Notes: generated by a model not told the origin, from the letters alone. 64,000 bases of DNA from Paenirhizobium selenitireducens ATCC BAA-1503 (GCF_000518785.1 NZ_JAEG01000008.1:291641-355640); one strand, 5' to 3'; counted from the stretch's first letter, positions 27,947 through 41,311 are shown. Translations and numbers: made by a program.

Positions 27947-29059
27947 ATGACACAGCGCAATCTCTTCCTTCTGCCCGGCGACGGCATCGGCCCCGAAGCC
28001 ATGGGCGAGGTCCGCAAGATCATCGCCTACATGAACGCCGAGCAGGGCTCAGGCTTCGCCACCGACGAAGGTCTGGTCGGCGGATGCGCCTACGACGCCC
28101 ACGGCGCGGCGATCTCCGAGGACGACATGGCCAAGGCGATGAATGCCGATGCCGTGCTGTTCGGCGCCGTCGGCGGCCCGAAATGGGACGACGTTCCCTA
28201 TGACGTCCGTCCCGAAGCCGGCCTGCTGCGCCTGCGCAAGGACCTCGAACTCTTCGCCAACCTGCGCCCGGCGATCTGCTACCCGGCGCTCGCCAATGCT
28301 TCGTCGCTGAAGCCCGAACTGGTCGAGGGTCTCGACATCCTGATCGTGCGCGAACTGACCGGCGGCGTCTATTTCGGCGAGCCGAAGACCATCACCGACC
28401 TCGGCAACGGCCAGAAGCGGGCGATCGACACCCAGGTTTACGACACCTACGAGATCGAGCGCATCGCCTCGGTCGCCTTCGAACTGGCGCGCACCCGCAA
28501 GAATCGCGTCTGCTCGATGGAAAAGCGCAACGTCATGAAGTCGGGCGTCCTGTGGAACCAGGTCGTCACCGAAACCCACAAGGCCAAGTACCCGGACGTC
28601 CAGCTCGAGCACATGCTGGCCGACGCCGGCGGCATGCAGCTCGTTCGTGCGCCAAAACAGTTCGACGTCATCGTCACCGACAACCTGTTCGGCGACATGC
28701 TCTCCGACGTCGCCGCCATGCTGACCGGCTCGCTCGGCATGCTGCCGTCCGCCTCGCTCGGCGCACCGGATGCCAAGACCGGCAAGCGCAAGGCGCTCTA
28801 CGAGCCAGTCCACGGCTCGGCCCCGGACATTGCCGGCAAGGGCATCGCCAACCCGATCGCCATGATCGCCTCGTTCGCCATGTGCCTGCGCTACTCCTTC
28901 AACATGGTGAAGGAAGCCGACAACCTCGAAAAGGCGATCGCCGCCGTGCTCGACAAGGGCATCCGCACCGGCGACATCATGAGCGAAGGCGCAACCAAGG
29001 TCGGCACCACCGAGATGGGCGACGCCATCCTCGCCGAGTTCAAGGCGCTGTCGGCCTGA
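27947..29059 (+). CDS. leuB: 3-isopropylmalate dehydrogenase
   Basis: The 370-residue NAD-dependent enzyme oxidises and decarboxylates 3-isopropylmalate. The start [20 protein letters not shown] is the family N-terminus, behind a CCAGGGAGG ribosome binding site. Substrate-binding residues are in [15 protein letters not shown] and [10 protein letters not shown]. The metal-binding site is in [17 protein letters not shown]. The C-terminal [20 protein letters not shown] is diagnostic. It forms the leucine branch with leuD. Confidence 0.97.
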   Translation: MTQRNLFLLPGDGIGPEAMGEVRKIIAYMNAEQGSGFATDEGLVGGCAYDAHGAAISEDDMAKAMNADAVLFGAVGGPKWDDVPYDVRPEAGLLRLRKDLELFANLRPAICYPALANASSLKPELVEGLDILIVRELTGGVYFGEPKTITDLGNGQKRAIDTQVYDTYEIERIASVAFELARTRKNRVCSMEKRNVMKSGVLWNQVVTETHKAKYPDVQLEHMLADAGGMQLVRAPKQFDVIVTDNLFGDMLSDVAAMLTGSLGMLPSASLGAPDAKTGKRKALYEPVHGSAPDIAGKGIANPIAMIASFAMCLRYSFNMVKEADNLEKAIAAVLDKGIRTGDIMSEGATKVGTTEMGDAILAEFKALSA

Positions 29060-29177
29060 CAGGCTCTTGCATTTGAAAGCCGCGGCAACCATCTTGCCGC
29101 GGCTGCATGCCGTTCGTGGACGCCGTTCCAGGCCTTCTCCTTCGCCCGGCAGGCTGGAATGTAGCGGAAGGCTGGAC

Positions 29178-29933
29178 GTGAGCGGCATCGACAAGATCAG
29201 GACCTGGCTGAACAAGCGCCGTGACCTCAATCGGCACCCGCCCGCGCCGCACTACTGGCAGATCTTCGCCGTCGTCGCGGCCAATCTGGTTCTCCTCTCC
29301 TTCCTCATCTTCGACGAACCGGTCGGCGCCTCGAGGCACCGGGATATCTTCACCCGTTCGCTCGGCAAGATGATCACCGAATTCGGCAGCTCCGGCTGGA
29401 TCCTGACGGCTGCCGCCATGCTGGCGCTGACGGGATTTGCCTCCTGGCGTCTGTCGCGCGGCGCAAGGCAGCGCTTCCGCGCGCTCTATCTCGGCCAGAT
29501 CGGCGCCTATGCCTTCCTCGCCGTGGCGCTCTCCGGCATTCTCGCCAATCTCGTCAAGCGGGTCATCGGCCGCGCCCGCCCCGGCCAGTTCGAGGACTGG
29601 GGCTCGTTCGGCTTCTCCGCCTTCAGCGGCGCCAAGTTCGAGAGCTTCCCCTCCGGCCACGCCACCACGGTCGGCGCCATCTTCATGGTGCTGATCCTGC
29701 TTCTCCCGCGCTACCGGCTTGCCTTCATGCTGCTGGCGCTGTGGATGGCGTTCAGCCGCGTCATGGTCGGCGCGCACTATCCGAGCGACGTGATCGCCGG
29801 CCTGTCCTTCGGCGCCTGGTTCACGCTGCTGCTGGCCAATGTCTTTGCCCGCTACCGCCTGGTCTTCATGCCCGACGCCAAGGGCTGGCCGGTGCCGCGT
29901 CTGGCGCTCATCACCGGCCATCGTCCCGCCTGA
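29178..29933 (+). CDS. PAP2 superfamily phosphatase (membrane)
   Basis: The 251-residue protein begins at GTG 29178 with GGAAGG 8 bases upstream; an ATG at 29067 is too far upstream and lacks hydrophobic coding. All three PAP2 motifs are visible: KRVIGRARP, SFPSGHATT and SRVMVGAHYPSD. About five or six hydrophobic segments indicate an inner-membrane protein. Family members dephosphorylate undecaprenyl pyrophosphate, phosphatidic acid, PGP or lipid A; the fused soluble C-terminus is short. Lipid A 1-phosphatase (LpxE-like) is possible, but nothing in the sequence decides it. Confidence 0.85.
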   Translation: MSGIDKIRTWLNKRRDLNRHPPAPHYWQIFAVVAANLVLLSFLIFDEPVGASRHRDIFTRSLGKMITEFGSSGWILTAAAMLALTGFASWRLSRGARQRFRALYLGQIGAYAFLAVALSGILANLVKRVIGRARPGQFEDWGSFGFSAFSGAKFESFPSGHATTVGAIFMVLILLLPRYRLAFMLLALWMAFSRVMVGAHYPSDVIAGLSFGAWFTLLLANVFARYRLVFMPDAKGWPVPRLALITGHRPA

Positions 29934-30172
29934 TCCCGGCCAAATCATCACAACTCCGTGAAAAGCCGAACCATTCGGCCCTTTGACGCGCAGCGTTCAA
30001 ACCGAATTCCCATGTTCTGCGTAATAGTTTTCGAACGGTCTGCGGCCGGGGATGCTTGCCTTTGGCAAGAATCGACCTACGCGCGATGGAACCCGTGTGG
30101 CCTTGGCCCGTTCATGCATGAGTGCCGGCATTCGACGACCCCGTCCTGATCGTACCGCCCATGGAGAAACCG

Positions 30173-31051
<879 letters not shown>

Positions 31052-31097
31052 TCTCCGCGGAGCACTGCCAACGGGCCGGTCCATCCCGGCCCTTCTT

Positions 31098-32615
31098 TCA
31101 TTCCGAGATGATCTTGACCTTGTTGCCGGCCTGAACCGTGGACGTCGGTCCCAGCGCATTGATCAGCCGGAAGAGTTCCAGCTTGCGATCCGTGCCCATC
31201 ATGCGTGCCGAAAGCGTGCCGATCGTATCGCCCGGGCCGACGGTGACCACGCGCACGCGCAGGGGCTTCAGCGTCGCCGCTTCCTGCGGGGTGATGCGCC
31301 GGAAGCTCGCCCTCAGCTTATCCGCGGTCGGCGTGAGCACGGCGCTGCCCTTCGGAACGGCCGTCAGGAAGCGGAAGATCTGCGGGCCGATGCGGATGAC
31401 GGTGATATCGAAATCCCAGCGTTCGGCCGAGGCGCGCGCGGTCGCTGCCTCCAGCCCGTTGACGGTGATCTCGCGGATCGTCTCCGGCAGGAGACCCGTC
31501 ACCCAGCCGCTGGAAATGTAATTGGACAGGCTGCGGCGCTCGGCATCGGCCACGCCGTCGAAACGGATCGCCACGTCGCCGGGGCCGGTCGCCAGCACCG
31601 CCTCGACCTTGTTGTCGATCTGGAAACCGTCGGGAACCTCGAAGCGGATGCCGAGGCTGCCATGCAGGAAGGTCTGGCCGCGGACATAGCCCTCCTGCGG
31701 GCTGTCGCCGTACAGCAGGCCGTCAATGCCCTTGAGATAATAGTCGCGGCCCGATTCGCCGTGCGTGCCCTCCGGCCCGAAGGCGCGCGCATGGCGTCTG
31801 GCCAACTCGACGCGCTGCGGCGCGTTCGGATGGCTCGACAGGAAGTCGAGGCTCTGGTCGGCATCGGGATCGACCGAGGTGAAATGGCTGTAGCTCGCCA
31901 TCGAATCGAGGAAACGGGCGGCCGCATAAGGATCATAGCCGGCTTCGCCGAGCGTGCGCACGCCGATCACGTCGGCCTGCAGTTCCTGCTGGCGGGAGAA
32001 GGCGGCGAGCCGGAGCTTGCCGCGCGCCAGCGCCTGCTTGCCGGCGAGATCGCTCGACAGCACTTCGGCGACGACCCGGCTGGCGATCACTTCCGCCTCT
32101 TCGCGGCGCTGCCGCTCGATGCCGTGGTTCGCCGTCACATGGGCCATCTCGTGGGAGAGCACGGCCGCCACTTCGGAGGCGTCGTTGGCCAGCGCCAGCA
32201 GGCCGCGCGTCACGTAGAGATAGCCGCCGGGCAGCGCGAAGGCGTTGATCGCCGGGGAGTTCAGAATGGTGATGCGATAGGACTGGTTCGGGTTCTCCGA
32301 GACCGCGGTCAGCGCGCCGGTGATCCGGGCGACCAGCTTTTCCGTCTTCTCGTCGTGATATTCGCCGCCATAGCTCGCAACGATGCGCGGATGCTCGCGC
32401 GCACCCATCTGGGCCCGCGGATCGTCCTTCTGCACCTGGTCGACGATCTGCGGATTGTCGGAAGGGCCGACGGTCGGCACATAGGCCTGCTCGAACAGGG
32501 TCTGGCAGGAGCTGAGCGCCAGCGAGGCGCAGAGAAGCGCGACGGCGCCTCGTGCAACACCGGCCTGACGGTGTCGCCGCACGCGATCGACAAGCGATAC
32601 GCCTTTACCGCCCAT
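31098..32615 (-). CDS. M48 family metalloprotease, lipoprotein
   Basis: The 505-residue protein has a lipoprotein signal peptide (VALLCASLALSSCQ, Cys being the lipid site). The zinc motif is VLSHEMAHVTANHG, with the third ligand in QELQADVIGVRTL. A C-terminal LysM-like segment (VVTVGPGDTIGTLSARMMG to VQAGNKVKII) suggests cell-wall binding. It resembles BepA/LoiP-type outer-membrane quality-control peptidases. The start 32615 has AGGA at 8 bases; ATG 32624, three codons upstream, is also possible. It is convergent with rpoH2. Confidence 0.88.
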   Translation of the reverse strand: MGGKGVSLVDRVRRHRQAGVARGAVALLCASLALSSCQTLFEQAYVPTVGPSDNPQIVDQVQKDDPRAQMGAREHPRIVASYGGEYHDEKTEKLVARITGALTAVSENPNQSYRITILNSPAINAFALPGGYLYVTRGLLALANDASEVAAVLSHEMAHVTANHGIERQRREEAEVIASRVVAEVLSSDLAGKQALARGKLRLAAFSRQQELQADVIGVRTLGEAGYDPYAAARFLDSMASYSHFTSVDPDADQSLDFLSSHPNAPQRVELARRHARAFGPEGTHGESGRDYYLKGIDGLLYGDSPQEGYVRGQTFLHGSLGIRFEVPDGFQIDNKVEAVLATGPGDVAIRFDGVADAERRSLSNYISSGWVTGLLPETIREITVNGLEAATARASAERWDFDITVIRIGPQIFRFLTAVPKGSAVLTPTADKLRASFRRITPQEAATLKPLRVRVVTVGPGDTIGTLSARMMGTDRKLELFRLINALGPTSTVQAGNKVKIISE

Positions 32616-32889
32616 AACGTTCATCCTGCCCCAACAACAACGCGCCCTCGAACCTCCTTTTGAATCGCTCGAAGCATCGACGCAACCGGAAATCGATCCG
32701 GAAAACGAGACCTCGCTTCGGTGTGGCTCTTTTAACATCATTCGTTAGATATGGATAAAATTGCATGAGGAAAAAGAGGCGACGCTGGATAAGTAGGAAC
32801 GAAAAGGCAGAAACATGGACCCTGAGTTCCTCTTCAGCGAATGGCATCGGCGAACGTCCAAAATAAGGCGAAGGCTTTTTACCGCCGCC

Positions 32890-33621
32890 TCAGCCGCCGT
32901 CGGCCTTACCGAGAAAATCGGCAACGGCCGCGATATCGGTTCGGGTGAGAAACGTCTCCCGCGCCGCCCCAAGCGCGATCCGGCCGGCTTCGAGGAACAG
33001 CACGTCGGCGGCGAGCCGTGCCACCTCCTGCGGATCATGGGTGACGATGACGATCGTGTGGCCCGTCTCGCGATGCAGGTCGAGCAGCAGGTCGGCCATC
33101 GCCGCCCTCAGCCCCGGATCGAGCGCCGCAAACGGCTCGTCGAGCAGCATGACCGGCTTCCTGCGCACCAGCGCCCGGGCAAAGGCCGCCCGCTGCCGCT
33201 CGCCGCCCGACAGCGTCGCCGGCAGGCGTTTCTCGCAGCCGCCGAGCCCGACGCGTGCCAGCGCCTCGCTCACCGCCAGCCGGTCGCCCGGCTTCAGCCG
33301 CATCGCCGGGTCGATGCCCAGCCCGACATTGGTGAAGAGATCGAGATGGGCAAAGAGATTATTGTCCTGGAACACCAGCGACACGGGACGATCGGCCGGC
33401 GAAAGCCCGCTCACGTCCTCCTCCCCGATCAGCACGCGACCGGCATCCGGCTGCTCGAAGCCGGCGATCAGGTTGAGCAGCGTCGACTTGCCCGAGCCGG
33501 ACGGCCCGGCGACTGCGGTGATGAAGCCCCTGGCAATGCGGCAGTCGAAATGGAATTCGGCCGATCCGAGTCTCAGCCGGACATCCTCGAGCACGACGGC
33601 GCTGGCATTCTTACCCGGCAT
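32890..33621 (-). CDS. thiQ: Thiamine ABC transporter ATP-binding protein
   Basis: The 243-residue ATPase energises uptake of thiamine and its phosphates. Walker A is GPSGSGKST, the signature is TLSGGERQR and Walker B is [13 protein letters not shown], with the switch His in VTHDP. The Q-loop region is VFQDNNLF, typical of ThiQ. It overlaps thiP by 11 bases and is the last gene of a TPP-riboswitch operon. Confidence 0.93.
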   Translation of the reverse strand: MPGKNASAVVLEDVRLRLGSAEFHFDCRIARGFITAVAGPSGSGKSTLLNLIAGFEQPDAGRVLIGEEDVSGLSPADRPVSLVFQDNNLFAHLDLFTNVGLGIDPAMRLKPGDRLAVSEALARVGLGGCEKRLPATLSGGERQRAAFARALVRRKPVMLLDEPFAALDPGLRAAMADLLLDLHRETGHTIVIVTHDPQEVARLAADVLFLEAGRIALGAARETFLTRTDIAAVADFLGKADGG

Positions 33622-35233
33622 GGCTTGTTTCCTTTCGCCGAGGTTCCGGCGTTCCCGCCAGCGCCAGCAGCAGGCAGACGAGGCCGAGCAGAAGCGCCAG
33701 CCCGTCCGCATCCTGGTTGCGATAAGCGCCCATCCGGCTATAGATCAGCCACGGCAGAGTGGTGATGTTTTCCGAACCGAACAAGGCGACCGCGCCGAGA
33801 TCGCCGAGCGACAGCGCCATGGCAAAGGACAAGGCCGTAAAAATCGGCCGGCGCAGCACCGGCCAGTCGATGAAGCGGAACCGGGCCATCCGCCGGATCC
33901 CGAGGCTGTCGGCAAGCCGGGCGCTCCGCAGCCGATGCGCCTCGAAGGCCGGCGAAAGCACCCGCATGGCAAAGGGCAGCGCCATCAGCGCATTGATGCC
34001 GACCACCACGCCCGCCGCATAGCGCGCCACGTCGCCCTGGGCTCGAAGCACCAGGAACCAGCCGGTGGCGAGCACGGCCGTCGGCACGAGCAGAACCAGC
34101 GACGAGACCGCGGCAAGCGCGCCCGAGACGACGGTCGCCAGCGGTGGTCGCCGCTTGCCCTCGGCAAGGGCCGCGCGGGCGCGGATGACGGCCACGCCGA
34201 CCAGAACCGAAACCAGCGCCGCCGAAAATCCGATAGTCAGGCTGGTCGCGGCCGCGTCGAGCACCGCCTTGTCCGTGAGAAGCCTGCCGAGATCAGACCG
34301 GAGACCGGCGAGCAGGACCTGCCCGAGCGGCAGGCCGACGAAAAGCGCCGAGGCGAGGATCACCACGCCGTCATTGAAGCGGGCGAGCGCCGTACGCCCG
34401 TCGAAGCGCTGCGCCGCCGCACCGAGCGTCGAGCCGGGATCGGCAGGGGCGGGGAAGAGCGCCATGACCCCGAGAATGACCGCCGTCACGACGATCTGCA
34501 GGAAGGCCAGCGCCACGGCCCCGGCCGGATCGAAATCCAGCCGCAGTGCCTGGTAGATGGCCACCTCGATGGTGGTTGCCGCCGGCCCGCCGCCGAGCAC
34601 CAGGACGAGGGTGAAGCTGGTGGCGCACAGCATGAAGATCAGCCCGGCAATGCCGGGTATGACGCGTCGGAGCACCGGCCATTCGATGAAGCGGAAGACA
34701 GACAGCCCGCCCATGCCGAGGCTGGCGCCGGAGCGCCAGTATTCGGCGGGAATGCGCTCGAGGCTCGCCAGCATCAGCCGGGCGGCGAGCGGCAGGTTGA
34801 AGAACACATGGGCGATCAGGATGCCGGAAAGCCCGTATATGCTGAAGCGTTCGCTCGAACCCAGCGCCGCCAGCATGTCGTTGACGACGCCCTGTCGCCC
34901 CCAGATGCCGACGATGCCGAGCGCGCCGATCAGCACCGGCAGGCCCATCGGCACGGCCATCAGCCGGATCAGCCACTGGCGGCCGAAAAACCGCGGCTGG
35001 CGGGCGAGCGCACGCGCCACCGGGATCGCGGCGGCAACCGAGATCAGCGTCGAAAGCACCGCCTGCAGGAGCGTGAACCACAACACCCGGCGCACGACCG
35101 GATCACTGATGATCGTTGTCGCCGACGTCTCGCCGCCGACCGAAAGCAGCGCGGCGACTGCCGTTGCGACGAAACCGGCGATCAGCGCCAGCACGAAAAG
35201 GCCGCCGGCGATCGCCGGCAGCCTCTCGTCCAT
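33611..35233 (-). CDS. thiP: Thiamine ABC transporter permease
   Basis: The 540-residue permease is a fused two-domain type, with about 12 hydrophobic segments and two permease signature loops: [26 protein letters not shown] and [26 protein letters not shown]. The start 35233 has GGAG at 7 bases and lies 26 bases after thiB; ATG 35257 upstream has no such site. It moves thiamine across the inner membrane with ThiB and ThiQ. The final residues overlap thiQ. Confidence 0.93.
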   Translation of the reverse strand: MDERLPAIAGGLFVLALIAGFVATAVAALLSVGGETSATTIISDPVVRRVLWFTLLQAVLSTLISVAAAIPVARALARQPRFFGRQWLIRLMAVPMGLPVLIGALGIVGIWGRQGVVNDMLAALGSSERFSIYGLSGILIAHVFFNLPLAARLMLASLERIPAEYWRSGASLGMGGLSVFRFIEWPVLRRVIPGIAGLIFMLCATSFTLVLVLGGGPAATTIEVAIYQALRLDFDPAGAVALAFLQIVVTAVILGVMALFPAPADPGSTLGAAAQRFDGRTALARFNDGVVILASALFVGLPLGQVLLAGLRSDLGRLLTDKAVLDAAATSLTIGFSAALVSVLVGVAVIRARAALAEGKRRPPLATVVSGALAAVSSLVLLVPTAVLATGWFLVLRAQGDVARYAAGVVVGINALMALPFAMRVLSPAFEAHRLRSARLADSLGIRRMARFRFIDWPVLRRPIFTALSFAMALSLGDLGAVALFGSENITTLPWLIYSRMGAYRNQDADGLALLLGLVCLLLALAGTPEPRRKETSHAG

Positions 35234-35259
35234 TCGTGATCTCCGCAGAACCGCCATGC

Positions 35260-36285
35260 TCAGTTGAGCGTCATGGCGGCGAGCCACTCGTCGATCCAGG
35301 CCTTGCGATGCGTCGCCACCTCTTCCGGCGTCATCAGAAAGGTCTTTTCCGGCGAGACCAGCTTGCCGAAGGCTTCCGGCAGCGGCTCGGAGGTCGCTGC
35401 CGCCGGCATCATCCAGTTGTTGGTGGGAATGGTGTCCTGGAAGCCGGGCGTGACCATGAAGGACAGGAACTGCCGCGCCAGCTCCTTCTGCGGCGCGCCC
35501 TTGACGAGGCCCGCCACCTCGATCTGGATATAGTGACCCTCGGAGAACGCGGCCGCCTGGTAGCGCTCGGTGTTTTCCGCCACCATGTGATAGGCCGGCG
35601 AGGTGGTGTAGGACAGCACCATCGGCGCCTCGCCCTTGGTGAACAGACCATAGGCCTCCGACCAGCCGGGGGTGACGGTCAGCACGCGGCCCTTGAGCTT
35701 GGCCCAGGCCTCGTCCGCCTCGTCGCCATAGACCGACTTGACCCAGAGCAGCAGGCCGAGCCCCGGCGTCGAGGTCCGAGGGTCTTCGATGACGATCTTG
35801 TCCTTGGCATCGCCCTCGACCAGGTCCTTCAGGCTCTGCGGCGGCGTCTTCATCGTCTCGGTGTCGTAGATCACGGCGAAATGGCCGTAGTCATAGGGCA
35901 CGAAGACATCGTCGGAAAAACCGCCGGGCACCTTGACCGCCGAGACGTCGATGCCGTGCGGTTCGAACAGCCCGGTCTGCTTGGCTTCCGCCACCAGATT
36001 GGTGTCGAGGCCCAGCACCAGATCCGCCTTGGTGCCCGTGCCCTCCAGCTTCAGCCGGGTGAGCAGCGCCACGCCGTCGGCGACGCCGACGAAGTCGACG
36101 GTGCAGTCGCAGGTCTTCTCGAAGGCTTCCTTGACCTTCGGTCCCGGACCCCATTCGGAGATGAAGCTCTCATAGGTATAGACGGTCAGCGTCTTGTCGG
36201 CGGCAGAGGCCACCGAAGCGGTGAACGCCAGCATGGCGAGCGCGGCAAGGCCGCGGCGAAGATGGATATGTCTATGGGTCGGCAT
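35260..36285 (-). CDS. thiB: Thiamine ABC transporter substrate-binding protein
   Basis: The 341-residue periplasmic protein has a signal peptide ([20 protein letters not shown], residues 10-29). The mature part begins with the ThiB-like [29 protein letters not shown] and [11 protein letters not shown] are the binding-lobe motifs of thiamine binders. It captures thiamine or its phosphates for ThiPQ. GAGGGGC precedes the ATG, and a TPP riboswitch sits about 60 bases upstream. Confidence 0.95.
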   Translation of the reverse strand: MPTHRHIHLRRGLAALAMLAFTASVASAADKTLTVYTYESFISEWGPGPKVKEAFEKTCDCTVDFVGVADGVALLTRLKLEGTGTKADLVLGLDTNLVAEAKQTGLFEPHGIDVSAVKVPGGFSDDVFVPYDYGHFAVIYDTETMKTPPQSLKDLVEGDAKDKIVIEDPRTSTPGLGLLLWVKSVYGDEADEAWAKLKGRVLTVTPGWSEAYGLFTKGEAPMVLSYTTSPAYHMVAENTERYQAAAFSEGHYIQIEVAGLVKGAPQKELARQFLSFMVTPGFQDTIPTNNWMMPAAATSEPLPEAFGKLVSPEKTFLMTPEEVATHRKAWIDEWLAAMTLN

Positions 36286-36345
36286 GAAGTGCCCCTCCTT
36301 TGCATGTTGAAAATTCGGGATAGGGCGTCTTCTGATGACACGCGT

Positions 36346-36441
36346 CTAATCCCTCCGCCGGTGTTAACCGGATCAGGTTCCGCGGGTTGGCTTGAAAGCC
36401 TCTCAGCCATCGATCCGTTTCCGGACTAAAGGCACCCCGTT
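36346..36441 (-). promoter_or_regulatory. TPP riboswitch (THI element) upstream of thiBPQ
   Basis: On the minus strand the segment contains the conserved blocks GGGGTGCC (from 36438), GGCTGAGA, ACCTGATCCGGTTAACACCG (the 3' thi box) and GGAGGGATTAG. Spacing and order match the TPP aptamer. When TPP binds, expression of the thiamine importer should fall, probably by hiding the ribosome binding site or by termination. Confidence 0.96.
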
Positions 36442-36659
36442 AGAGCAGGAAGACACATAGCGTGGAGGCGCGCGGCTGGCAAGCGGCAGACATCAAGGGC
36501 AAGCCGGAGAGGGCGGTCGGCCTGTCATCATGCGCAAACCCTTTGCCAATACATTCACGCTAAACTGATGGCCCGGACCGCTGGATTTCAACCGCCTCGC
36601 ATGGACAAGCGCGGCAGGCATGATATCTGGTACGGCCGATACGGCGAGACAGAGACTGC

Positions 36660-38453
36660 ATGTTCAATACGGCATCAGATACCCCGACCCCCGCACCTGA
36701 GGACGCTCCCACGGTCGAACTCAGCTTCCGGCGGCAACTCGCCATCGCCGGCGCATCCTTCTGGTCCTCGCCGGTGCGCAACCGTATCCTCCTGCTCGCC
36801 GCAGCCCTGCTGGCGATCATCCTGGTCACCGCCTATGGACAGATCCTGCTCAACCGCTGGAACGCACCCTTCTACAACTCGCTGGAGCGCCGCGACCTCG
36901 ACGCCTTCATCGTCGAACTCGGCAATTTCGGCAAGATCGCCGGCGTCCTGCTGCTGCTGAACGTTACCCAGACCTGGCTCAACCAGATGACGGCGCTCTA
37001 CATGCGCGAGGGCCTGGCCCGCAACGTCGTCGACGAATGGCTGGCCGACCGCCGTGCCTATCGCCTGATGATGACGAGCCCGCTCGGCGTCAATCCGGAC
37101 CAGCGCCTGCACGAGGACGCCCGCAAGCTGGCCGAGATGACCACGTCGCTGTCGATCGGCCTGGTCCAGGCCACCATCCTTCTGGTCAGCTTCATCGGCG
37201 TGCTCTGGCAACTGTCGAGCGGCTTCGTCTTCCACTTCCGGGACTACAGCTTCTCGATCCCCGGCTACATGGTCTGGGGTGCCGTCGCCTATGCCGGCAT
37301 CGCCTCGCTGTTCAGCCAGGTCGTCGGCTGGAAGCTGACCCGCCTCAACGCCACCCGCTATGCGAACGAGGCCGAGCTGCGCTTCTCGCTGATGCGCGCC
37401 AACGAAAACCTCGAGGCGATCGCGCTCGCCGGCGGCGAGGAAACCGAGCGCCGCCACATCCACGAAAAGCTCGACGCGGTGCTGCGCTCCATCCGCCATC
37501 TGGCGAAGGCGCTGACCAATCTCACCTGGGTCACCGCCGGTTTCGGCTGGCTCGCCATCCTGGTGCCGATCCTGATTGCCGCACCGGCCTATTTTGCCGG
37601 CACAATGACCTTCGGCGGCCTGATGATGGCGGCGGCGGCCTTCAACCAGGTCCATTCGGCGCTGCGCTGGTATGTCGACAATTTCGGCGCCATCGCCGAC
37701 TGGAAGGCCGCCTTGCTGCGTGTGTCTACGTTGCGCGCCGCGTTGATCGACATGGACGACGGCCCCGCCGAAGGCCGGATCGTCGTCGTCAAGGGCGAGC
37801 CGGGACGGCTGACGTTCGAATCGGTGGCGATCGCCGCGCATGTCGACGGCGATTGCACGCTCGACGGCTTCCGCATCAAGGAAACGAACCCGACCATCGC
37901 CGTCGGCGAGCGGGTGATGATCAACGGCGACCAGGGCGTCAACCGCAAGCTGCTGTTCAGCGCCATTGCCGGCCTCTGGCCCTATGGTGATGGCCGCATC
38001 CTGCTGCCGCAGGAAGACGACATCCTGTTCGTGCCCCAGCTCGAATACCTGCCCGAGGGCAAGCTCCGGAGCGTTCTTGCCTATCCGCTCGCCTCGGCCG
38101 GCTTCACCGACGAGGCGATGGTCGCGGCGCTCAGGCGCGTCGGCCTCTCCCGCATCGCCGGCAAGCTCGACGAGCGCGCCCGCTGGGACCGGCTGCTCGA
38201 CAAGGACGAGCAGATGGCGCTCGCCTTCGCCGGCCTCATTCTGCGCAAGCCGCGCTGGATCGTACTGAACGACGTTCTCGAAGGACTCGAGCCGGATACC
38301 GTGACCACGCTTTCCGGCGTGCTGGCCGAACTCTCCGGCTCGACCCTGATCTATATCGGCCGCTCCGGCGCCTTCTACGACACGCTGTCGCCGAACCTGC
38401 TGCATCTGGAGCGAATCAGCTGCGACAGGGAGCCGCCGGCACCGCAGTCATGA
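36660..38453 (+). CDS. ABC transporter permease/ATPase fusion (YddA/ABC_membrane_2 type) with degenerate ATPase domain
   Basis: The 597-residue protein has an N-terminal membrane domain (about 35-340) of the SbmA/BacA/YddA kind, with FYNSLERRDLDAF and the EAA-like region. The C-terminal nucleotide-binding domain (about 375-590) keeps the overall layout, but its motifs are eroded. Walker A reads GDQGVNRKL instead of GxxGxGK[ST]. The signature region reads LDKDEQMALAFAG in place of LSxGEQQRxAFAR. Walker B reads WIVLNDVLEGLE, with N for D. ATP hydrolysis is therefore doubtful. The stop overlaps the next small membrane gene (ATGA). It diverges from the thiBPQ riboswitch unit. Confidence 0.85.
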   Translation: MFNTASDTPTPAPEDAPTVELSFRRQLAIAGASFWSSPVRNRILLLAAALLAIILVTAYGQILLNRWNAPFYNSLERRDLDAFIVELGNFGKIAGVLLLLNVTQTWLNQMTALYMREGLARNVVDEWLADRRAYRLMMTSPLGVNPDQRLHEDARKLAEMTTSLSIGLVQATILLVSFIGVLWQLSSGFVFHFRDYSFSIPGYMVWGAVAYAGIASLFSQVVGWKLTRLNATRYANEAELRFSLMRANENLEAIALAGGEETERRHIHEKLDAVLRSIRHLAKALTNLTWVTAGFGWLAILVPILIAAPAYFAGTMTFGGLMMAAAAFNQVHSALRWYVDNFGAIADWKAALLRVSTLRAALIDMDDGPAEGRIVVVKGEPGRLTFESVAIAAHVDGDCTLDGFRIKETNPTIAVGERVMINGDQGVNRKLLFSAIAGLWPYGDGRILLPQEDDILFVPQLEYLPEGKLRSVLAYPLASAGFTDEAMVAALRRVGLSRIAGKLDERARWDRLLDKDEQMALAFAGLILRKPRWIVLNDVLEGLEPDTVTTLSGVLAELSGSTLIYIGRSGAFYDTLSPNLLHLERISCDREPPAPQS

Positions 38454-38659
38454 GCGACGGAGGGGAGTGGCTCACAGCCACCGTGAGGTCCTATGCCTTT
38501 TCCGCGATCATGCTTCTCGGGATGATCGTGGTCATCAAATACGATCTCAGGGACACCAAGACCCACAGATGGAGAGTTTCCACCGAGGAAAACAAGCTGG
38601 GCTACTTCCTGCTCGTCTTCCTTATTGTTTGCGCGGTTTTGACACTCTTTGTTCGCTGA
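38450..38659 (+). CDS. Small two-pass membrane protein
   Basis: The 69-residue protein has two hydrophobic segments (about 14-29, YAFSAIMLLGMIVVIKY, and 51-68, YFLLVFLIVCAVLTLFV) separated by a charged loop. Its ATG overlaps the stop of the ABC fusion gene, so translation is coupled and a role as a partner of that transporter is plausible. I do not recognise the family. Confidence 0.7.
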   Translation: MSDGGEWLTATVRSYAFSAIMLLGMIVVIKYDLRDTKTHRWRVSTEENKLGYFLLVFLIVCAVLTLFVR

Positions 38660-38698
38660 CGCCCATCGCGCCGAAACGATCGCGCCGTTTCGCAGCGC

Positions 38699-40522
<1,824 letters not shown>

Positions 40523-40524
40523 GG

Positions 40525-41175
40525 TCAAGCTCCGGTAAAATCGTAAGGGCGGGCAAGGACGACGGCATCGCCGCTTTTCAGCGAGAACCGCACGGGACCT
40601 TCCGCGACGTTGGAAATGGTGCGCGACGACCCGAAGGGCAGCGCAAAATCATTGAGCGGATAGCGGGCATTGCCGATCATCAGCCCGGCAAGCGGCGACA
40701 GGCCGAGAACCGAAAACAGCGAGCCCTTCGGCAGGTCGAGGGTAAAATCGTCGCGAAGCAGCGGAAATGCCTCTTCGCTGCCGGAGGTCATCATCACCTG
40801 GATGCCGCCCTTGGCCAGCGCCACGCCCGACAGCAGATGCATCAGCGCATGGTCCGAGCGCTCGCCGCCGAGCGCGCCGGCCAGCACCAGGCGCCTTGCC
40901 CCGCGCGACAGCGCCTCCTCGACGGCGATCTCGCCGTCGGTCGCCGCCTTCTGCGCCGGATAGGGCAGGCGCGGCACGCCGGGGAAATCCTCGACCGGCA
41001 GATCGGCGGAACTGTCGAAGTCGCCGACCCACAATTCCGGCGAAAGGCCGAGTGCTGCCGCATGGCGCATGCCGCCGTCGGCCGCAATGGCGCGGCTTCC
41101 CGCGACCGCGGCTTTCAGCCGTTCGGTCGGGATGAGCGCCCCGCCGAGCAGGATGGTGAAGGTCGTGTCCGTCAT
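40525..41175 (-). CDS. thiN: Thiamine diphosphokinase
   Basis: The 216-residue enzyme makes thiamine diphosphate from thiamine and ATP. Signature elements are ILLGGALIPTERL, RAIAADGGMRHA, LWVGDFDSSA (metal-binding) and GGERSDHALMHLL. The C-terminal beta domain has GLMIGNARYPLNDFALPFGSSRTISN, the thiamine-binding lobe. The start is ATG 41175; an ATG four codons earlier is possible. It ends where uup begins. It lies 4 kb from thiBPQ, so salvage uptake and activation of thiamine cluster here. Confidence 0.9.
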   Translation of the reverse strand: MTDTTFTILLGGALIPTERLKAAVAGSRAIAADGGMRHAAALGLSPELWVGDFDSSADLPVEDFPGVPRLPYPAQKAATDGEIAVEEALSRGARRLVLAGALGGERSDHALMHLLSGVALAKGGIQVMMTSGSEEAFPLLRDDFTLDLPKGSLFSVLGLSPLAGLMIGNARYPLNDFALPFGSSRTISNVAEGPVRFSLKSGDAVVLARPYDFTGA

Positions 41176-41311
41176 GGATGTGCCCATAGCGCATATGGGC
41201 CGGGAAGGGAAAGGCCGATTGCTTGGGCCCCTCGCCGCCTGACCGTGCGCCGGGGCGCCGATCAGGCCGGGCACGACGCTGTGTCGTGGTATCGCTGAGC
41301 CCGATGGCGCT

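Noticed and set aside
32945..35239. Long plus-strand frame of over 700 codons opposite thiQ and thiP
   Set aside because: The composition is dominated by Arg, Gln, Asp and His; the minus strand holds clear transporter genes.
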